A stretch of DNA of 64,000 bases from Streptomyces sp. NBC_01591 (GCF_035918155.1 NZ_CP109327.1:3038001-3102000), one strand, 5' to 3'; positions 54,290 through 62,784 are shown, counted from the stretch's first letter. A program made the numbers and translations. Notes: a model not told the origin generated them from the sequence alone.

Positions 54290-55167
54290 ATTTCCTCATT
54301 CTCGATGGTGAGGCCGTCCATGATCTCGCGGATGAACGCCACACTCTTGTTCGGCGTGAGGGCCGCCGACCGGAGTGCGTCAAACGCGTGCACGTAGCCA
54401 GCCATAGCGTCGGGGTCTTCCAAAATGACGCAGTTGGAAACCGTATCGTGAACAACGACTTCCGGGGATGTCTCGCTCGCGTAGGAGAAGCCGACGAACG
54501 CCGGTGAGACCCTGGCGGCGGCCCACTCACTGACGGGGAGCACCTGAATGGTCACGTTCGGCTGCTTGGCCATCTTGATGAGATGCCCCAACTGCGCCCG
54601 ACGAACGGCGAGATCGGGCATCGGGCCCGTAACCACGGGCTCCCAGATGACTGCCGCGAACCGTCGACCGTTCTCCTCGAAGATCCGACGCCGCTCCTGG
54701 CGCACCTTGACGACCAGATCGGCCGCCGCCTCCTCGACGACATCGGGGCTGGCATCGGTCAGGGCTCGCGTGTACTCAGGGGTCTGGAGCAGCGCCGGCA
54801 CGAGCAGAGGGTGCCAGGTACGGATATACGTCGCATCGGACTCCAGAGACAGGAAGTCACCCAGGATTTCACGCATGGGATGACCGGTTTCGAAGTCGAG
54901 CCACCAGCCACGCTTGTTGCTGTTCCGAGCCAGTTGCTCCAGCAGTTTGCGCTCCGCCGCGTCCTCGACCTCGTACAGGTCGAGCAGCACGCGCACGTCA
55001 CCCACGCGTGCACTGACCGCCCCGGATTCGATCCGACTGATCTTGGCAGTTGAGCACGCCACCGCCTCGGCGGCATGTTCCTGGTCCAGGAGCGCGTTCA
55101 AGCGCAGGCGCTTCAGCGCCGCCCCCAACCGGCGACTGCGCACCGTGGACTTCCCACCTGCGGGCAT
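54286..55167 (-). CDS. XRE-family regulator with DUF5753 domain
   Basis: A 293-residue protein: an N-terminal helix-turn-helix (about residues 14-70, DQEHAAEAVACSTAKISRIESG) followed by a DUF5753 domain (RTWHPLLVPALLQTPEYTRAL to VHAFDALRSAAL). It probably controls its own and the divergent ATPase promoter. A palindrome in the 211-base spacer is a likely operator. A 293-residue protein of this kind plus DUF397 and a small ATPase form the standard developmental or antibiotic-control module of streptomycetes. Confidence 0.92.
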   Translation of the reverse strand: MPAGGKSTVRSRRLGAALKRLRLNALLDQEHAAEAVACSTAKISRIESGAVSARVGDVRVLLDLYEVEDAAERKLLEQLARNSNKRGWWLDFETGHPMREILGDFLSLESDATYIRTWHPLLVPALLQTPEYTRALTDASPDVVEEAAADLVVKVRQERRRIFEENGRRFAAVIWEPVVTGPMPDLAVRRAQLGHLIKMAKQPNVTIQVLPVSEWAAARVSPAFVGFSYASETSPEVVVHDTVSNCVILEDPDAMAGYVHAFDALRSAALTPNKSVAFIREIMDGLTIENEEM

Positions 55168-55238
55168 ACGTCCCCCTCACTCTCCAAGCCAGTGTGCCCA
55201 CTAACTGTTCGCAGGCGCTAGCGACTTGACCCCGACGA

Positions 55239-55260
55239 GTGAATGCAAGCTTGCACTCAC
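55239..55260. promoter_or_regulatory. Near-perfect 22-bp palindrome in the XRE/ATPase spacer
   Basis: GTGAATGCAAG (55239-55249) and CTTGCACTCAC (55250-55260) match as an inverted repeat at 10 of 11 positions, with an AAGCTT centre. It lies in the divergent promoter region of the XRE and ATPase genes. It is a plausible autoregulatory site of the XRE protein. Confidence 0.6.
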
Positions 55261-55378
55261 GATTCACTTGCCTTTCGTCAGAACCTACCTTTAGCGTGGC
55301 TTGCGTCACATCACGCTACTGAATGACAGCACTCCGTGACCGTGAATCCGCCTGCCCACCCACGACCTTGGGGGACCC

Positions 55379-55783
55379 ATGTCCGGGCGCACGCACATCA
55401 AGAGATTCCGGGCCCGCAGGGACTCCGTCCCCGCCGCCCGACGCCACGTCGAGAGCATCCTGACCGAGTGGAGGCTCGGCGGGCTCATCGACGAAACCAC
55501 CCTCCTCGCAAGCGAGTTGAGCACCAACGTCGTCAACCACGCCAAAGGGACCGGCGACTACTTCGAGCTCGGCTTACGCCGCCGCAACGGCACCCTCGTG
55601 CTGGAGGTCTCCGACTCGCACCAGTGGCGGATGCCCGAACTCCGCACCCCCACGCTCGACGACCTCTCCGGCCGGGGTCTGGTCATCGTGGACGCGGTCG
55701 CGGCGAAGTGGGGCGTACGGCCCCGTGACCCCGGCAAGACCGTCTGGGCCCATCTGGCCATCGGTCAAGCCGAGTTGACATGA
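55379..55783 (+). CDS. Anti-sigma-type ATP-binding protein (HATPase_c)
   Basis: A 134-residue GHKL-type ATPase resembling RsbW. The N-box is LLASELSTNVVNHAKG (Glu and Asn in place), and the ATP-lid G-box is SGRGLVIVDAVAAKWG. It is preceded by a positively charged tail. It is divergent from the XRE/DUF397 genes, which is the usual layout. It probably acts as an anti-sigma kinase or a partner of the DUF397/XRE pair. Confidence 0.9.
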   Translation: MSGRTHIKRFRARRDSVPAARRHVESILTEWRLGGLIDETTLLASELSTNVVNHAKGTGDYFELGLRRRNGTLVLEVSDSHQWRMPELRTPTLDDLSGRGLVIVDAVAAKWGVRPRDPGKTVWAHLAIGQAELT

Positions 55784-56124
55784 GGCGGCCCCTCACAACC
55801 GCCTGGCGGTGCGAGGTCACCATCGACGGACTGCTCGTACGGGCCGAGCACGCCGCCACTCCCCCGCAGGCGCTGATCCGGATGCGGGTCTCCGTACGGA
55901 CCCTGCTCTCCGCGTTCGACGCGGAGGACCGCGACCGCACCTTCCGCTGGCTCGACCACGGCCAGCGGGAGGCCGTCATACGGCTCAAAGCCGGCGAACC
56001 GTACCCCTACACCACTCGCGCGGGCGAACGCGTCATCGAATGGTCCGCGCGCCCCGTGTCGGCCCTGCCCCTGGCCACGGTCATCGCGGTTTCGTGTCGA
56101 TGGTCTCCGCGATGTTGGACATGA
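55780..56124 (+). CDS. Hypothetical protein coupled to the ATPase gene
   Basis: A 114-residue protein whose ATG overlaps the ATPase stop. It contains AWRCEVTIDGLLVRAEHAATPPQALIRMRVSVRTLLSAFDAEDRDRTFRWL. I do not recognise a family. The last 15 residues (AVSCRWSPRCWT) are antisense to a broken hydrolase gene and could be a read-through tail from a deletion, so the true end may have been elsewhere. Confidence 0.55.
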   Translation: MRRPLTTAWRCEVTIDGLLVRAEHAATPPQALIRMRVSVRTLLSAFDAEDRDRTFRWLDHGQREAVIRLKAGEPYPYTTRAGERVIEWSARPVSALPLATVIAVSCRWSPRCWT

Positions 56125-56439
56125 CGGACCAGGTAATCGCCTTCCGGCAGTTACTCAGGCCCTTGTCCTCGATGTACAGGGTGTTGTCCATGCCGACCCG
56201 GTAGTTCTCCCGGGGCACCCTGTGTGAGTGTCCCGGTCCCCCTCGCCCGCGGTATAGGTGCGGGTCTGCTGCTTGGGGCCCTGCACACTCGCCAGCGCAC
56301 CGGGGGCTCCGTCGGGGCGCAGCAACGTCTCCAGTCCTTGTTGCACGGGGTCCGGCCCGGCGGCGGTCGCGGGTGCCGCCAGGCCTGCGGTGACGGCGGT
56401 GGCCAGGGCAAGGGCGGTGAGGGCGAGGCGGGTACGCAT
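56081..56439 (-). pseudogene. Truncated, frame-disrupted secreted serine-hydrolase-like gene
   Basis: ATG 56439 has a strong GGAGGA site and opens a signal peptide (MRTRLALTALALATAVTAGLAAPATAA) followed by DPVQQGLETLLRPDGAPGALASVQGPKQQTRTYTAGEGDRD. This matches the start of D-alanyl-D-alanine carboxypeptidase/beta-lactamase-fold hydrolases. Near 56215 the frame changes: the same-phase frame ends in low-complexity sequence, while the +1 frame continues RVPRENYRVGMDNTLYIEDKGLSNCRKAITWSVMSN to a stop at 56081. Most of the catalytic domain is missing. It is probably a remnant after deletion and a frameshift. Confidence 0.55.
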
Positions 56440-56582
56440 CGAGGTTCCTCCGGAGGAGCGTTGACGGCCTTGGTGGCAAAATCAACCCTGGTGGGAGCAG
56501 TCGCCTTTGCCCATCCGTGATCGCCCTGACCGGACCCCGTGATTCGCCCCTGAGGCGCGGCCCGCCTCTTGCCCCGAGCGGC

Positions 56583-57236
56583 TCAGGACGCGCTTCCTGA
56601 GTCCTTCCCCACCCGGTCGTGCAGAAGGTCGATGGCCGCCTTCGCCTCCGTCACAGTCGCACCGGTCGACTTGCGCCAGGTGTTGATCGCCTGGATGCGG
56701 TCGCCCGCACGTGCGTGGGCGACGGCGAGCCTCGCGTGGAGCGGGTGGCCCGGCAGCCGGGCGGGAATCGGGCGGCCGCGCGGCTCGCCGTGGCGGCCGC
56801 TGGGGTCGAGTTCGTCGAGCGAGGAGTGCAGCCCGTGGACCGGCGCTCGCCCTGCCGGCTCCTCGTCGCGGACCGCCACGAGCTCCCAGCGGAATTCCGC
56901 GGGCGGGGCCCCCTCGTGGTCCAGGCCGATTCCCAGCAATCCGGGATCGTCGATCAACTGGCAGACGTTGTAGAGGACTTCATGCTGCATCTCCCGTACC
57001 AGGTCGGTGAGATCGTCCGGGTCCACGCCGCACGCCAGCACCCGCTGGAGCGCGCTCGCCCCCGGGCCGACGGGATCGTTACCCTGCTGGTGACCCCTCA
57101 GCTCGGGTTCGAGCCAGGACGGGTGACCATCGGTGTAACTGTCCTCGTCGACGACCATGCTCCACAGCGCGGCGAGGAACGACTGGAGTGCCCGCGCCGA
57201 CTGGTCGTCAGGGTGGGAATCTTCGCGCTCGACCAT
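56583..57236 (-). CDS. Hypothetical protein with an L7/L12-like C-terminus
   Basis: A 217-residue protein I cannot name. The N-terminal part is acidic and helical (REDSHPDDQSARALQSFLAALWSMVVDEDSY). The last ~45 residues (HARAGDRIQAINTWRKSTGATVTEAKAAIDLLHDRVG) resemble the C-terminal fold of ribosomal protein L7/L12 (pattern of Gly-x-Lys/Arg-Ile-x-Ala-Ile, then TEAKAA). Such domains occur in Streptomyces proteins of unknown role. No operon partner is obvious. Confidence 0.6.
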   Translation of the reverse strand: MVEREDSHPDDQSARALQSFLAALWSMVVDEDSYTDGHPSWLEPELRGHQQGNDPVGPGASALQRVLACGVDPDDLTDLVREMQHEVLYNVCQLIDDPGLLGIGLDHEGAPPAEFRWELVAVRDEEPAGRAPVHGLHSSLDELDPSGRHGEPRGRPIPARLPGHPLHARLAVAHARAGDRIQAINTWRKSTGATVTEAKAAIDLLHDRVGKDSGSAS

Positions 57237-57570
57237 CGGCCAACCCTGTCAGACGGGACATCCGGGGATGCCGACGACCCCGAAGTCGCGATCCACGGCC
57301 CAAGCACCGGCCCGTCCACGAAACCACCGTGCCTCCGCCAGCAAATCCGCCGCCTGGGTGCGGAAGCGCAGAGCCAGCCCCGGCTCTCACACGAAGCCCA
57401 TGTGAACGCACGAACCTGGTCTCCCCATCACGCACTGGCCACAGTTGGCTGATTGTTGATTTGCTGATTGCATCAGCGATGTCCGAGTTGATAAAGAAGA
57501 GCGTGCGAACGGTTGTTCAGACTTCCGGAAGCCCCTGACGTCGAGGGCAACCGGCACGAGGGGGCTCTCC
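57237..57570. other. 334-bp region upstream of the toxin operon
   Basis: The stretch from about 57440 to 57530 is AT-rich and repetitive (GCTGATTG twice) and includes a perfect dyad GCTGAT-TGC-ATCAGC (57463-57477). It probably holds the toxin operon promoter and a regulatory site. No gene is visible on either strand. Confidence 0.5.
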
Positions 57571-57996
57571 ATGGTGGCATGGGACATCAGACCGCAGGGT
57601 GTGCAGGGGCAGTTGAAGGTTGTCGGTACGCATGCCGGTGATCTGGAGAAGGCCCTGACGGCGCTGATGACGACGGTGTCGGAGGCGGCTCAGGCGGCGG
57701 GTACGGCGGTGCCGGGCCCGCAGGCGGTCACGCACCTTCAGGGGCCGGTGGCTCCGGGTCAGGCGCCGTTGTCCCGCCAGGCGATGGGGCCGGTGGCCGC
57801 GGCGCTGGGTGAGTATCTGGGTGTGCGCAAGAAGGACCTCAAGGCGGCGGCCGAGCGGATCGAGGCGTCCGTGCTGGGTGCGGTGGAGGCCACCAACGCG
57901 TACTGCGAGGGTGATCTGGAGACGGCCAGGAACGCGCAGGACGCGGCGAGGGCCGTACGTCTGGACGTCCTCAAGGGCATGCAGGGTCACCGGTGA
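57571..57996 (+). CDS. DUF6507-like small helical protein (WXG-type partner)
   Basis: A 141-residue, largely helical protein: WDIRPQGVQGQLKVVGTHAGDLEKALTALMTTVSEAAQ and LGEYLGVRKKDLKAAAERIEASVLGAVEATNAYCEGD. It resembles DUF6507 proteins, which in Streptomyces precede WXG/PPE-like toxins. A GAGGGGG site lies about 6 bases upstream. The next gene's GTG overlaps its stop. It is likely a partner or chaperone for type VII-like export of the toxin. Confidence 0.75.
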   Translation: MVAWDIRPQGVQGQLKVVGTHAGDLEKALTALMTTVSEAAQAAGTAVPGPQAVTHLQGPVAPGQAPLSRQAMGPVAAALGEYLGVRKKDLKAAAERIEASVLGAVEATNAYCEGDLETARNAQDAARAVRLDVLKGMQGHR

Positions 57997-60719
57997 GTGA
58001 CGCCGAGCCGGTCGACCCGGTGGGGATACCGGTGTTCACCGGTGATCTGGCGCTGCTCGACACGAAGGTGACGGCTCTGTCGGGCCACGGGGCCGCGATC
58101 GCGACGGCTGCCGGTGATGTGCACAGCAGCTTCGGCGGGCTGAGCGCCTTCTACAAGGCGCCCGAGGCGGAGCAGTTGTTCGCGACGACCAGGCCGGTGG
58201 CGGCGACCGGGCTGTCTCTGAGTTCGGACCTGTGCGTCATCGCCGGTGCGCTGAGTACGTACTCGGACGATGCGTTCCCGCTGGTGGAGAAGCTCAAGGA
58301 GCTGAAGCGGGACGCGGTCGCCTTCCGGGTCAGGGCCGAAGGCGACGACGAGTGGCGCGAGGACGGTGACCTGGTCGAGGAGAACAACCGGCGCCGTAGC
58401 GAGATAGCCGAGGTCTGGACCGCCTTCCAGGAGGTGGAACGGGCCTGTCACGCCAAGATCGTCGCCCTGGTCGGCGGCAAGGCGCTGAAGATCGATGACG
58501 GCTCCGGCAAGAAGGAGGGCGTGTACGGGTACGACGCCGAGGCCCTCAAGCAGGCCAAGAGCCTGCCCTGGGGAGAGGCGGTCGAGGAGTCGACGCCCTG
58601 GTGGCAGGTGTGGGAGCACGCCTACGACTTCGGCAAGGGGTTCCTCGTCGACGGGGTCTGGGGCACCCTCAAAGGCCTGGGCACCCTGGCCGGCTTCGAG
58701 GGCGGGGACGCCGCGAAAGAGGCATGGACCGGTCTGGCCAAACTCGCCACCGGGCTCTCCCCCGCCGCGATGCTCGTCCTGCACGCCCTGCCCGGCGACC
58801 ACTCGGCCTGGATACGCGACTCCCAGACCGCGGTGAAGGAGACTGGCAAGGCACTGATCGCCTGGGACCAGTGGGGCAGCAACCCCTCCCGCGCCGCCGG
58901 AGCGGTCACCTTCAACGTCCTGACCACCGTCTTCACCGGCGGCACCGGCGGCGCCGCAGCAGGCGCGGGCAAAGCCGGCCTGGCCGCCAAGGCCCTCTCC
59001 CTCACCAGCAAGACCGCCCGCGCCGTGGACCCCATGACCTACGTCTTCAAGGGCGCGGGCGTCGGGCTGAGGAGGATCGGCGACGTCATGGCCGGCCTCA
59101 AGGGCCTGGGCCACGTCGAGTTCCCGCCCCTCCCCGATCACGTCATCACCCTCCCCGAAGGCACCCTCAGACTCCCCGACGGCACCCTCCGCCTCCCTGA
59201 AGGCGCCACCGTCCCCGAAGGCGCGACCACCCTCCCCGACGGCACCGTCAAACTCCCCGACAACGCCGTCGCACTCCCCGAAGGAACGGTCAGATCCCCC
59301 TTCGACGAAGGCGCCTCCTACCTCGACCGCCACGGGAACCTCTACAACGAGGACGGCACCCTCGCCCAACGCGCCGACCAGGCAGGAACGAACCCCCACA
59401 CACAAACCCCGGACCCCATACGCGAACCGGCCCTGACCGGCGCAGGCGCCCGTACCGGCGACGACGCCATCCACCTCGGCAACGACCTGGGCGACCTCGG
59501 CCGGCCCGGAAGCGACGCATCGGGCGGAAGTGCGGGCAACCATCTGCCGGGCAGCGGCCCCCACCACGCACCTGGCGGCGGAGTCGGCGACAACACACCC
59601 AGCAACCATCTGGACAGCAACGCCCCCAGCGGCAGATCAGGCGGAAATGGGCCTGCCCACCACACCGGGCCATCAGGCACAGGCCCCACCGCCGGCCACG
59701 ACCTCCACACCGGCTCCGGCCACCCCGGCCCTCCGGGCACCGGCGGCCGCGGCGGCGGCACTCACATCGGCGACAGCGCAATCCCGCCGCAACGCCAGCC
59801 CGTGCCACGCCCCAGCTTCATGCGCGACGGCGCCAACCCCTACGGACCTCGCAATTCACTCACCCGAGAGCAGATCGAGGAAATCCAGGTCCACCGCGCC
59901 AACGAAGAGCCGGGTTACTTCGAGCGTTACTACAGAAAAGACGGAACACGCATCAGGGTGGAGCGGAACGACGCAAGCGGCTTTGCGCCACCGCAGCTCA
60001 CCCGACTGTCGGAACATACCCCGTGGATTCGCGCCAAGGATGTTCCAGCTCCCCCCACCCCTCACTACCTGGACGAGGGATATGTTTCCGCGAAAGCGGA
60101 AACAGTCAAAAGCAAGTTCAGACTAAAAATCCTGGAAGAGGCCACGAGGAAGCGACACTTCGCCATCCGGTGGGACAACCTGGTAACGGAATGGAAGGCA
60201 GAGGCGGCCAGGGCCCATGAAGCTCAAGGCACGTTCGAATCAGCCGGGCTCTGGGGGGAGGCAAAAGGCACATACAAAGAATCCCACACCCAGATGGGAC
60301 ATGCCGCCGAGGAATTCGGGGAGAAGGTGGCCGAGTACCATTACATGGCCGAGCAACATCCGGGGTTCCAGAAGGAAGAACTTCTCGGCCCGAACAGCGG
60401 AAACGACCAGTTCGATCAAATATGGACGCACGAAGACGGGCGCGTCGTTGTCATCGAGGCGAAGAGCAGCACGACGACAGAACTTGGGAGAAGGACCCTA
60501 CCAAACGGTAAGCAAGTTTCCCAAGGAAGCAAAGAATATTTCTCAGAAATCCTCAAACTCATGGAAAAGCGAGGAGAAACAAAGCTCGTCGACGCCATAG
60601 AAAGAGTCCTAGGAACAGAAAAGCTCGAATATGTCGTAGTTAAGGGAGAAAAGAACTCAGGGACGTACAATGGCTACAGGTACAGGCGATTCGATATAAG
60701 TAAGGGAACTATTTCGTGA
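57993..60719 (+). CDS. Polymorphic toxin with T7SS-like N-terminus and REase-fold C-terminus
   Basis: A 908-residue modular protein. The N-terminal ~150 residues form a helical WXG/PPE-like region. A low-complexity connector with eight-residue LPEGT/LPDGT repeats spans about 385-435, followed by a long Gly/Pro/His/Asn-rich linker (about 440-620). The C-terminal domain has a restriction-endonuclease-like core: FDQIW (Asp808), EAK (Glu822/Lys824) and QGSKEYF (Gln844). Base composition drops noticeably in GC over the last ~850 bases, typical of exchangeable toxin tips. The GTG start overlaps the DUF6507-like stop, and the immunity gene overlaps the toxin stop. Confidence 0.85.
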   Translation: MSDAEPVDPVGIPVFTGDLALLDTKVTALSGHGAAIATAAGDVHSSFGGLSAFYKAPEAEQLFATTRPVAATGLSLSSDLCVIAGALSTYSDDAFPLVEKLKELKRDAVAFRVRAEGDDEWREDGDLVEENNRRRSEIAEVWTAFQEVERACHAKIVALVGGKALKIDDGSGKKEGVYGYDAEALKQAKSLPWGEAVEESTPWWQVWEHAYDFGKGFLVDGVWGTLKGLGTLAGFEGGDAAKEAWTGLAKLATGLSPAAMLVLHALPGDHSAWIRDSQTAVKETGKALIAWDQWGSNPSRAAGAVTFNVLTTVFTGGTGGAAAGAGKAGLAAKALSLTSKTARAVDPMTYVFKGAGVGLRRIGDVMAGLKGLGHVEFPPLPDHVITLPEGTLRLPDGTLRLPEGATVPEGATTLPDGTVKLPDNAVALPEGTVRSPFDEGASYLDRHGNLYNEDGTLAQRADQAGTNPHTQTPDPIREPALTGAGARTGDDAIHLGNDLGDLGRPGSDASGGSAGNHLPGSGPHHAPGGGVGDNTPSNHLDSNAPSGRSGGNGPAHHTGPSGTGPTAGHDLHTGSGHPGPPGTGGRGGGTHIGDSAIPPQRQPVPRPSFMRDGANPYGPRNSLTREQIEEIQVHRANEEPGYFERYYRKDGTRIRVERNDASGFAPPQLTRLSEHTPWIRAKDVPAPPTPHYLDEGYVSAKAETVKSKFRLKILEEATRKRHFAIRWDNLVTEWKAEAARAHEAQGTFESAGLWGEAKGTYKESHTQMGHAAEEFGEKVAEYHYMAEQHPGFQKEELLGPNSGNDQFDQIWTHEDGRVVVIEAKSSTTTELGRRTLPNGKQVSQGSKEYFSEILKLMEKRGETKLVDAIERVLGTEKLEYVVVKGEKNSGTYNGYRYRRFDISKGTIS

Positions 60720-61579
60720 CCGAATCCTTCATCCGCCACGCCTTGCCCGGCGGCCCCGACGCCGAGAGCTTCGCGGAGCAGCTGAGTGAGCGAGTAACCA
60801 GGCGAATCGACAGGACTGAAGAGTCCGCAGACGTGATCGACTTCGCATTCAGTACGGCTGTCATGGCCCTGAATGCTCATTGCGTCGTCGACCCACGAGC
60901 AGCGAATGCAGAGACGTGGGAGGCCGCAGTCAACGCGATGCAGCTCGGCTCGGCACTCTTCGCCGTGACGGGGATGAGCGAAGGAACAATCGAGTGTCGC
61001 ATCGACCGAAAGCTACGAACTCTCCCGGCTGTCGGCCCGTTGTCGGCCGCTGATGCGGGCAACTGGCTGACGGCGTTCTGGCTTGCCGTCATCTGCCGTG
61101 AGCAGCAGCGGATGACACAGTTGTGCGAGATCCCGCTGGAGCGGCTGCACGCTCCGGAGGGGGCGTACGACGAGTACATTTATCACTGGGTCGATGCGCT
61201 TCAGACCTACTGGCTTCGGCGGCCGGGGCTGGTGGAGAAGCTCACCGCCGCGATCGAGATGTCAGACCCCTCGGTGGCACGGATCGCCCCGCTCGACCTG
61301 CTGCAGGGGCAGCTCTATCCGCCGATCAACCTCTTTTACCACTTCGTCACCAGGGACACCGAGGGCTTCACGCCTGCCCTGGTCGAAGCCCTGAAACTGC
61401 ACCAGGCCTACTGGACCCTGACCGAGGAACGCACCACCGACATCGACGGCAGCATCGCCCTCGGCCCCCTCGCCATCGCCTGCCTCGCCTATGACGGAAA
61501 GTTCCCCATCGGCGTCGAATCCGAGTACCTGCCCAAGCATTTCCTCCAGCACAGCTGGCTCGGCGAATTCCCCACCTGA
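60716..61579 (+). CDS. Imm49-type immunity protein
   Basis: A 287-residue, mostly helical protein resembling the Imm49 immunity family (segments AADAGNWLTAFWLAVICREQQRMTQLC and LYPPINLFYHFVTRDTEGFTPALVEALKLHQAYWT). The GTG start overlaps the toxin stop as GTGA, giving translational coupling. It should neutralise the nuclease domain encoded upstream. The family name is from recognition of its helical pattern and position; a profile search would settle it. Confidence 0.8.
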   Translation: MTESFIRHALPGGPDAESFAEQLSERVTRRIDRTEESADVIDFAFSTAVMALNAHCVVDPRAANAETWEAAVNAMQLGSALFAVTGMSEGTIECRIDRKLRTLPAVGPLSAADAGNWLTAFWLAVICREQQRMTQLCEIPLERLHAPEGAYDEYIYHWVDALQTYWLRRPGLVEKLTAAIEMSDPSVARIAPLDLLQGQLYPPINLFYHFVTRDTEGFTPALVEALKLHQAYWTLTEERTTDIDGSIALGPLAIACLAYDGKFPIGVESEYLPKHFLQHSWLGEFPT

Positions 61580-61593
61580 GCCGTCCCGGCGCA

Positions 61594-61745
61594 CTACAGC
61601 CAGCACTTCTCGCGCGCGATGCGGACCGCTCGGCCAGTTGGGAAGCCGGGGCGACCGAAGGTGATGACGACGACCTTCGCAGCCGGGAGCTCGCGTTGCA
61701 GGGCCGCCGCCGCATCGATGCCGGTCATGCCCGGGGGGAGCACCG
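61594..61745 (-). pseudogene. Remnant of a LuxR-type response regulator
   Basis: The minus-strand frame ending at 61594 reads PPGMTGIDAAAALQRELPAAKVVVITFGRPGFPTGRAVRIAREK. PGMTGID...ALQ and VVVIT-TFGRPG-type sequence matches the beta4-alpha4 region of receiver domains in NarL/DesR-type response regulators. The start, phospho-Asp region and helix-turn-helix are missing. The remnant overlaps the 3' end of the neighbouring ArsR-like gene, suggesting a deletion junction. Confidence 0.5.
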
Positions 61746-62723
61746 TGAGCCGCCCCGCTGAGCCCCCACCAGCACGTCCCCCGCATCCGTGCGGAAGTAC
61801 AGGACCGATCGGCCGGCTCTGCGGCGGTCTGCCAGGCCCGCGTCGAGGAGGATCTTGAGGTGGCGGCCGACCGAGCCGAGGGCCTGGTCGGTCAGGGCCA
61901 CCAGCTGGGTGGTGCTCTTCGGGTCGGCGAGGAGGACGAGGAGAGCTGCTCGCCCAGGACCGAGGAGGCGGGACAGGCTGTCCGGGACCCGGGCCCGGTC
62001 CGCGTCGGCCAGGGTGCCGGAGCAGGGGTAGACGACCGCGTAGCGCTGGGCTTCGTCGTCCCAGGAGACCCAGCCCGAGCGCTGGGTGACCGGGACGAAC
62101 AGCAGCCGTACGCCGAAGAGTTGCTTCGGGGGATAGTCGTACGCGTTGATCTGGAGCCGGCTCCCGCCGAGCCACCGCATTCCCGGGCGCAGACCGCTCA
62201 GGGCGGCGGCCCAGCCGCCCTGGCTCAGCTGACCGGTCCGCGCGACGATGTCCGCCTCGATGATCCGGCGGCGGCGCGGCCAGTCCGGGAGCACGGTGTG
62301 CAGCCAGACCCAGTGCAGGACGTCGGCGGCTCGCTGGGCCAGGTCGTCGCGGTCCAGGAGCGCCGGGAGTGGGGCGCCGCCGAGCGACACCGCCAGGTCC
62401 GCACGGGCGCGCTCGGGGGTGGTCGACCGGGCGGGGGCCAGCTCCTCCTCGAAGGACGGGGCGCCCTCCCCCGTCGGCGTGGGCGTGATGAAGTCCGCGT
62501 TCCAGCTGCCGCCGAGCGCCGCCGGTATGAGAAGTGCCGCGACCGGGTCGGCGGCCTGCCGGGCGCGGTAGGCGGGCAGATGGGCGTCGAGCCAGGCCCG
62601 TTCGCCGGGGTGCTCGGGCCGGCCCCGCTCCAGGGAGTTCAGTGCGGAGACGGTCTCGGCGAGGGGTGAGACGACGAACCGGCTCCCCGCGAGCGTGTCC
62701 GTGTCGATCTGCCACGTACCCAT
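61725..62723 (-). CDS. ArsR-like winged-helix transcriptional regulator
   Basis: A 332-residue protein. The N-terminal ~230 residues resemble the DUF5937 sensor-like domain (FVVSPLAETVSALNSLERGRPEHPGERAWLDAHLPAYRA). The C-terminal winged helix (LSRLLGPGRAALLVLLADPKSTTQLVALTDQALGSVGRHLKILLDAGLADRRRAGRSVLYFRT) matches ArsR-type regulators. GGAGG lies about 10 bases before the ATG at 62723. It is divergent from an MFS gene with a 61-base gap, so it probably represses that transporter. The extreme C-terminus overlaps a response-regulator remnant and may be altered. Confidence 0.85.
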   Translation of the reverse strand: MGTWQIDTDTLAGSRFVVSPLAETVSALNSLERGRPEHPGERAWLDAHLPAYRARQAADPVAALLIPAALGGSWNADFITPTPTGEGAPSFEEELAPARSTTPERARADLAVSLGGAPLPALLDRDDLAQRAADVLHWVWLHTVLPDWPRRRRIIEADIVARTGQLSQGGWAAALSGLRPGMRWLGGSRLQINAYDYPPKQLFGVRLLFVPVTQRSGWVSWDDEAQRYAVVYPCSGTLADADRARVPDSLSRLLGPGRAALLVLLADPKSTTQLVALTDQALGSVGRHLKILLDAGLADRRRAGRSVLYFRTDAGDVLVGAQRGGSRCSPRA

Positions 62724-62784
62724 GACGTTTCGCCTCCGCGCGAAACTGTAACGGTCGTCCCGGGCCGCCGCCGAGACTCCCCGC

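Noticed and set aside
57387..57587. 66-codon minus-strand frame in the toxin-operon leader
   Set aside because: It overlaps the AT-rich promoter and the toxin-operon start and has no supporting signals.
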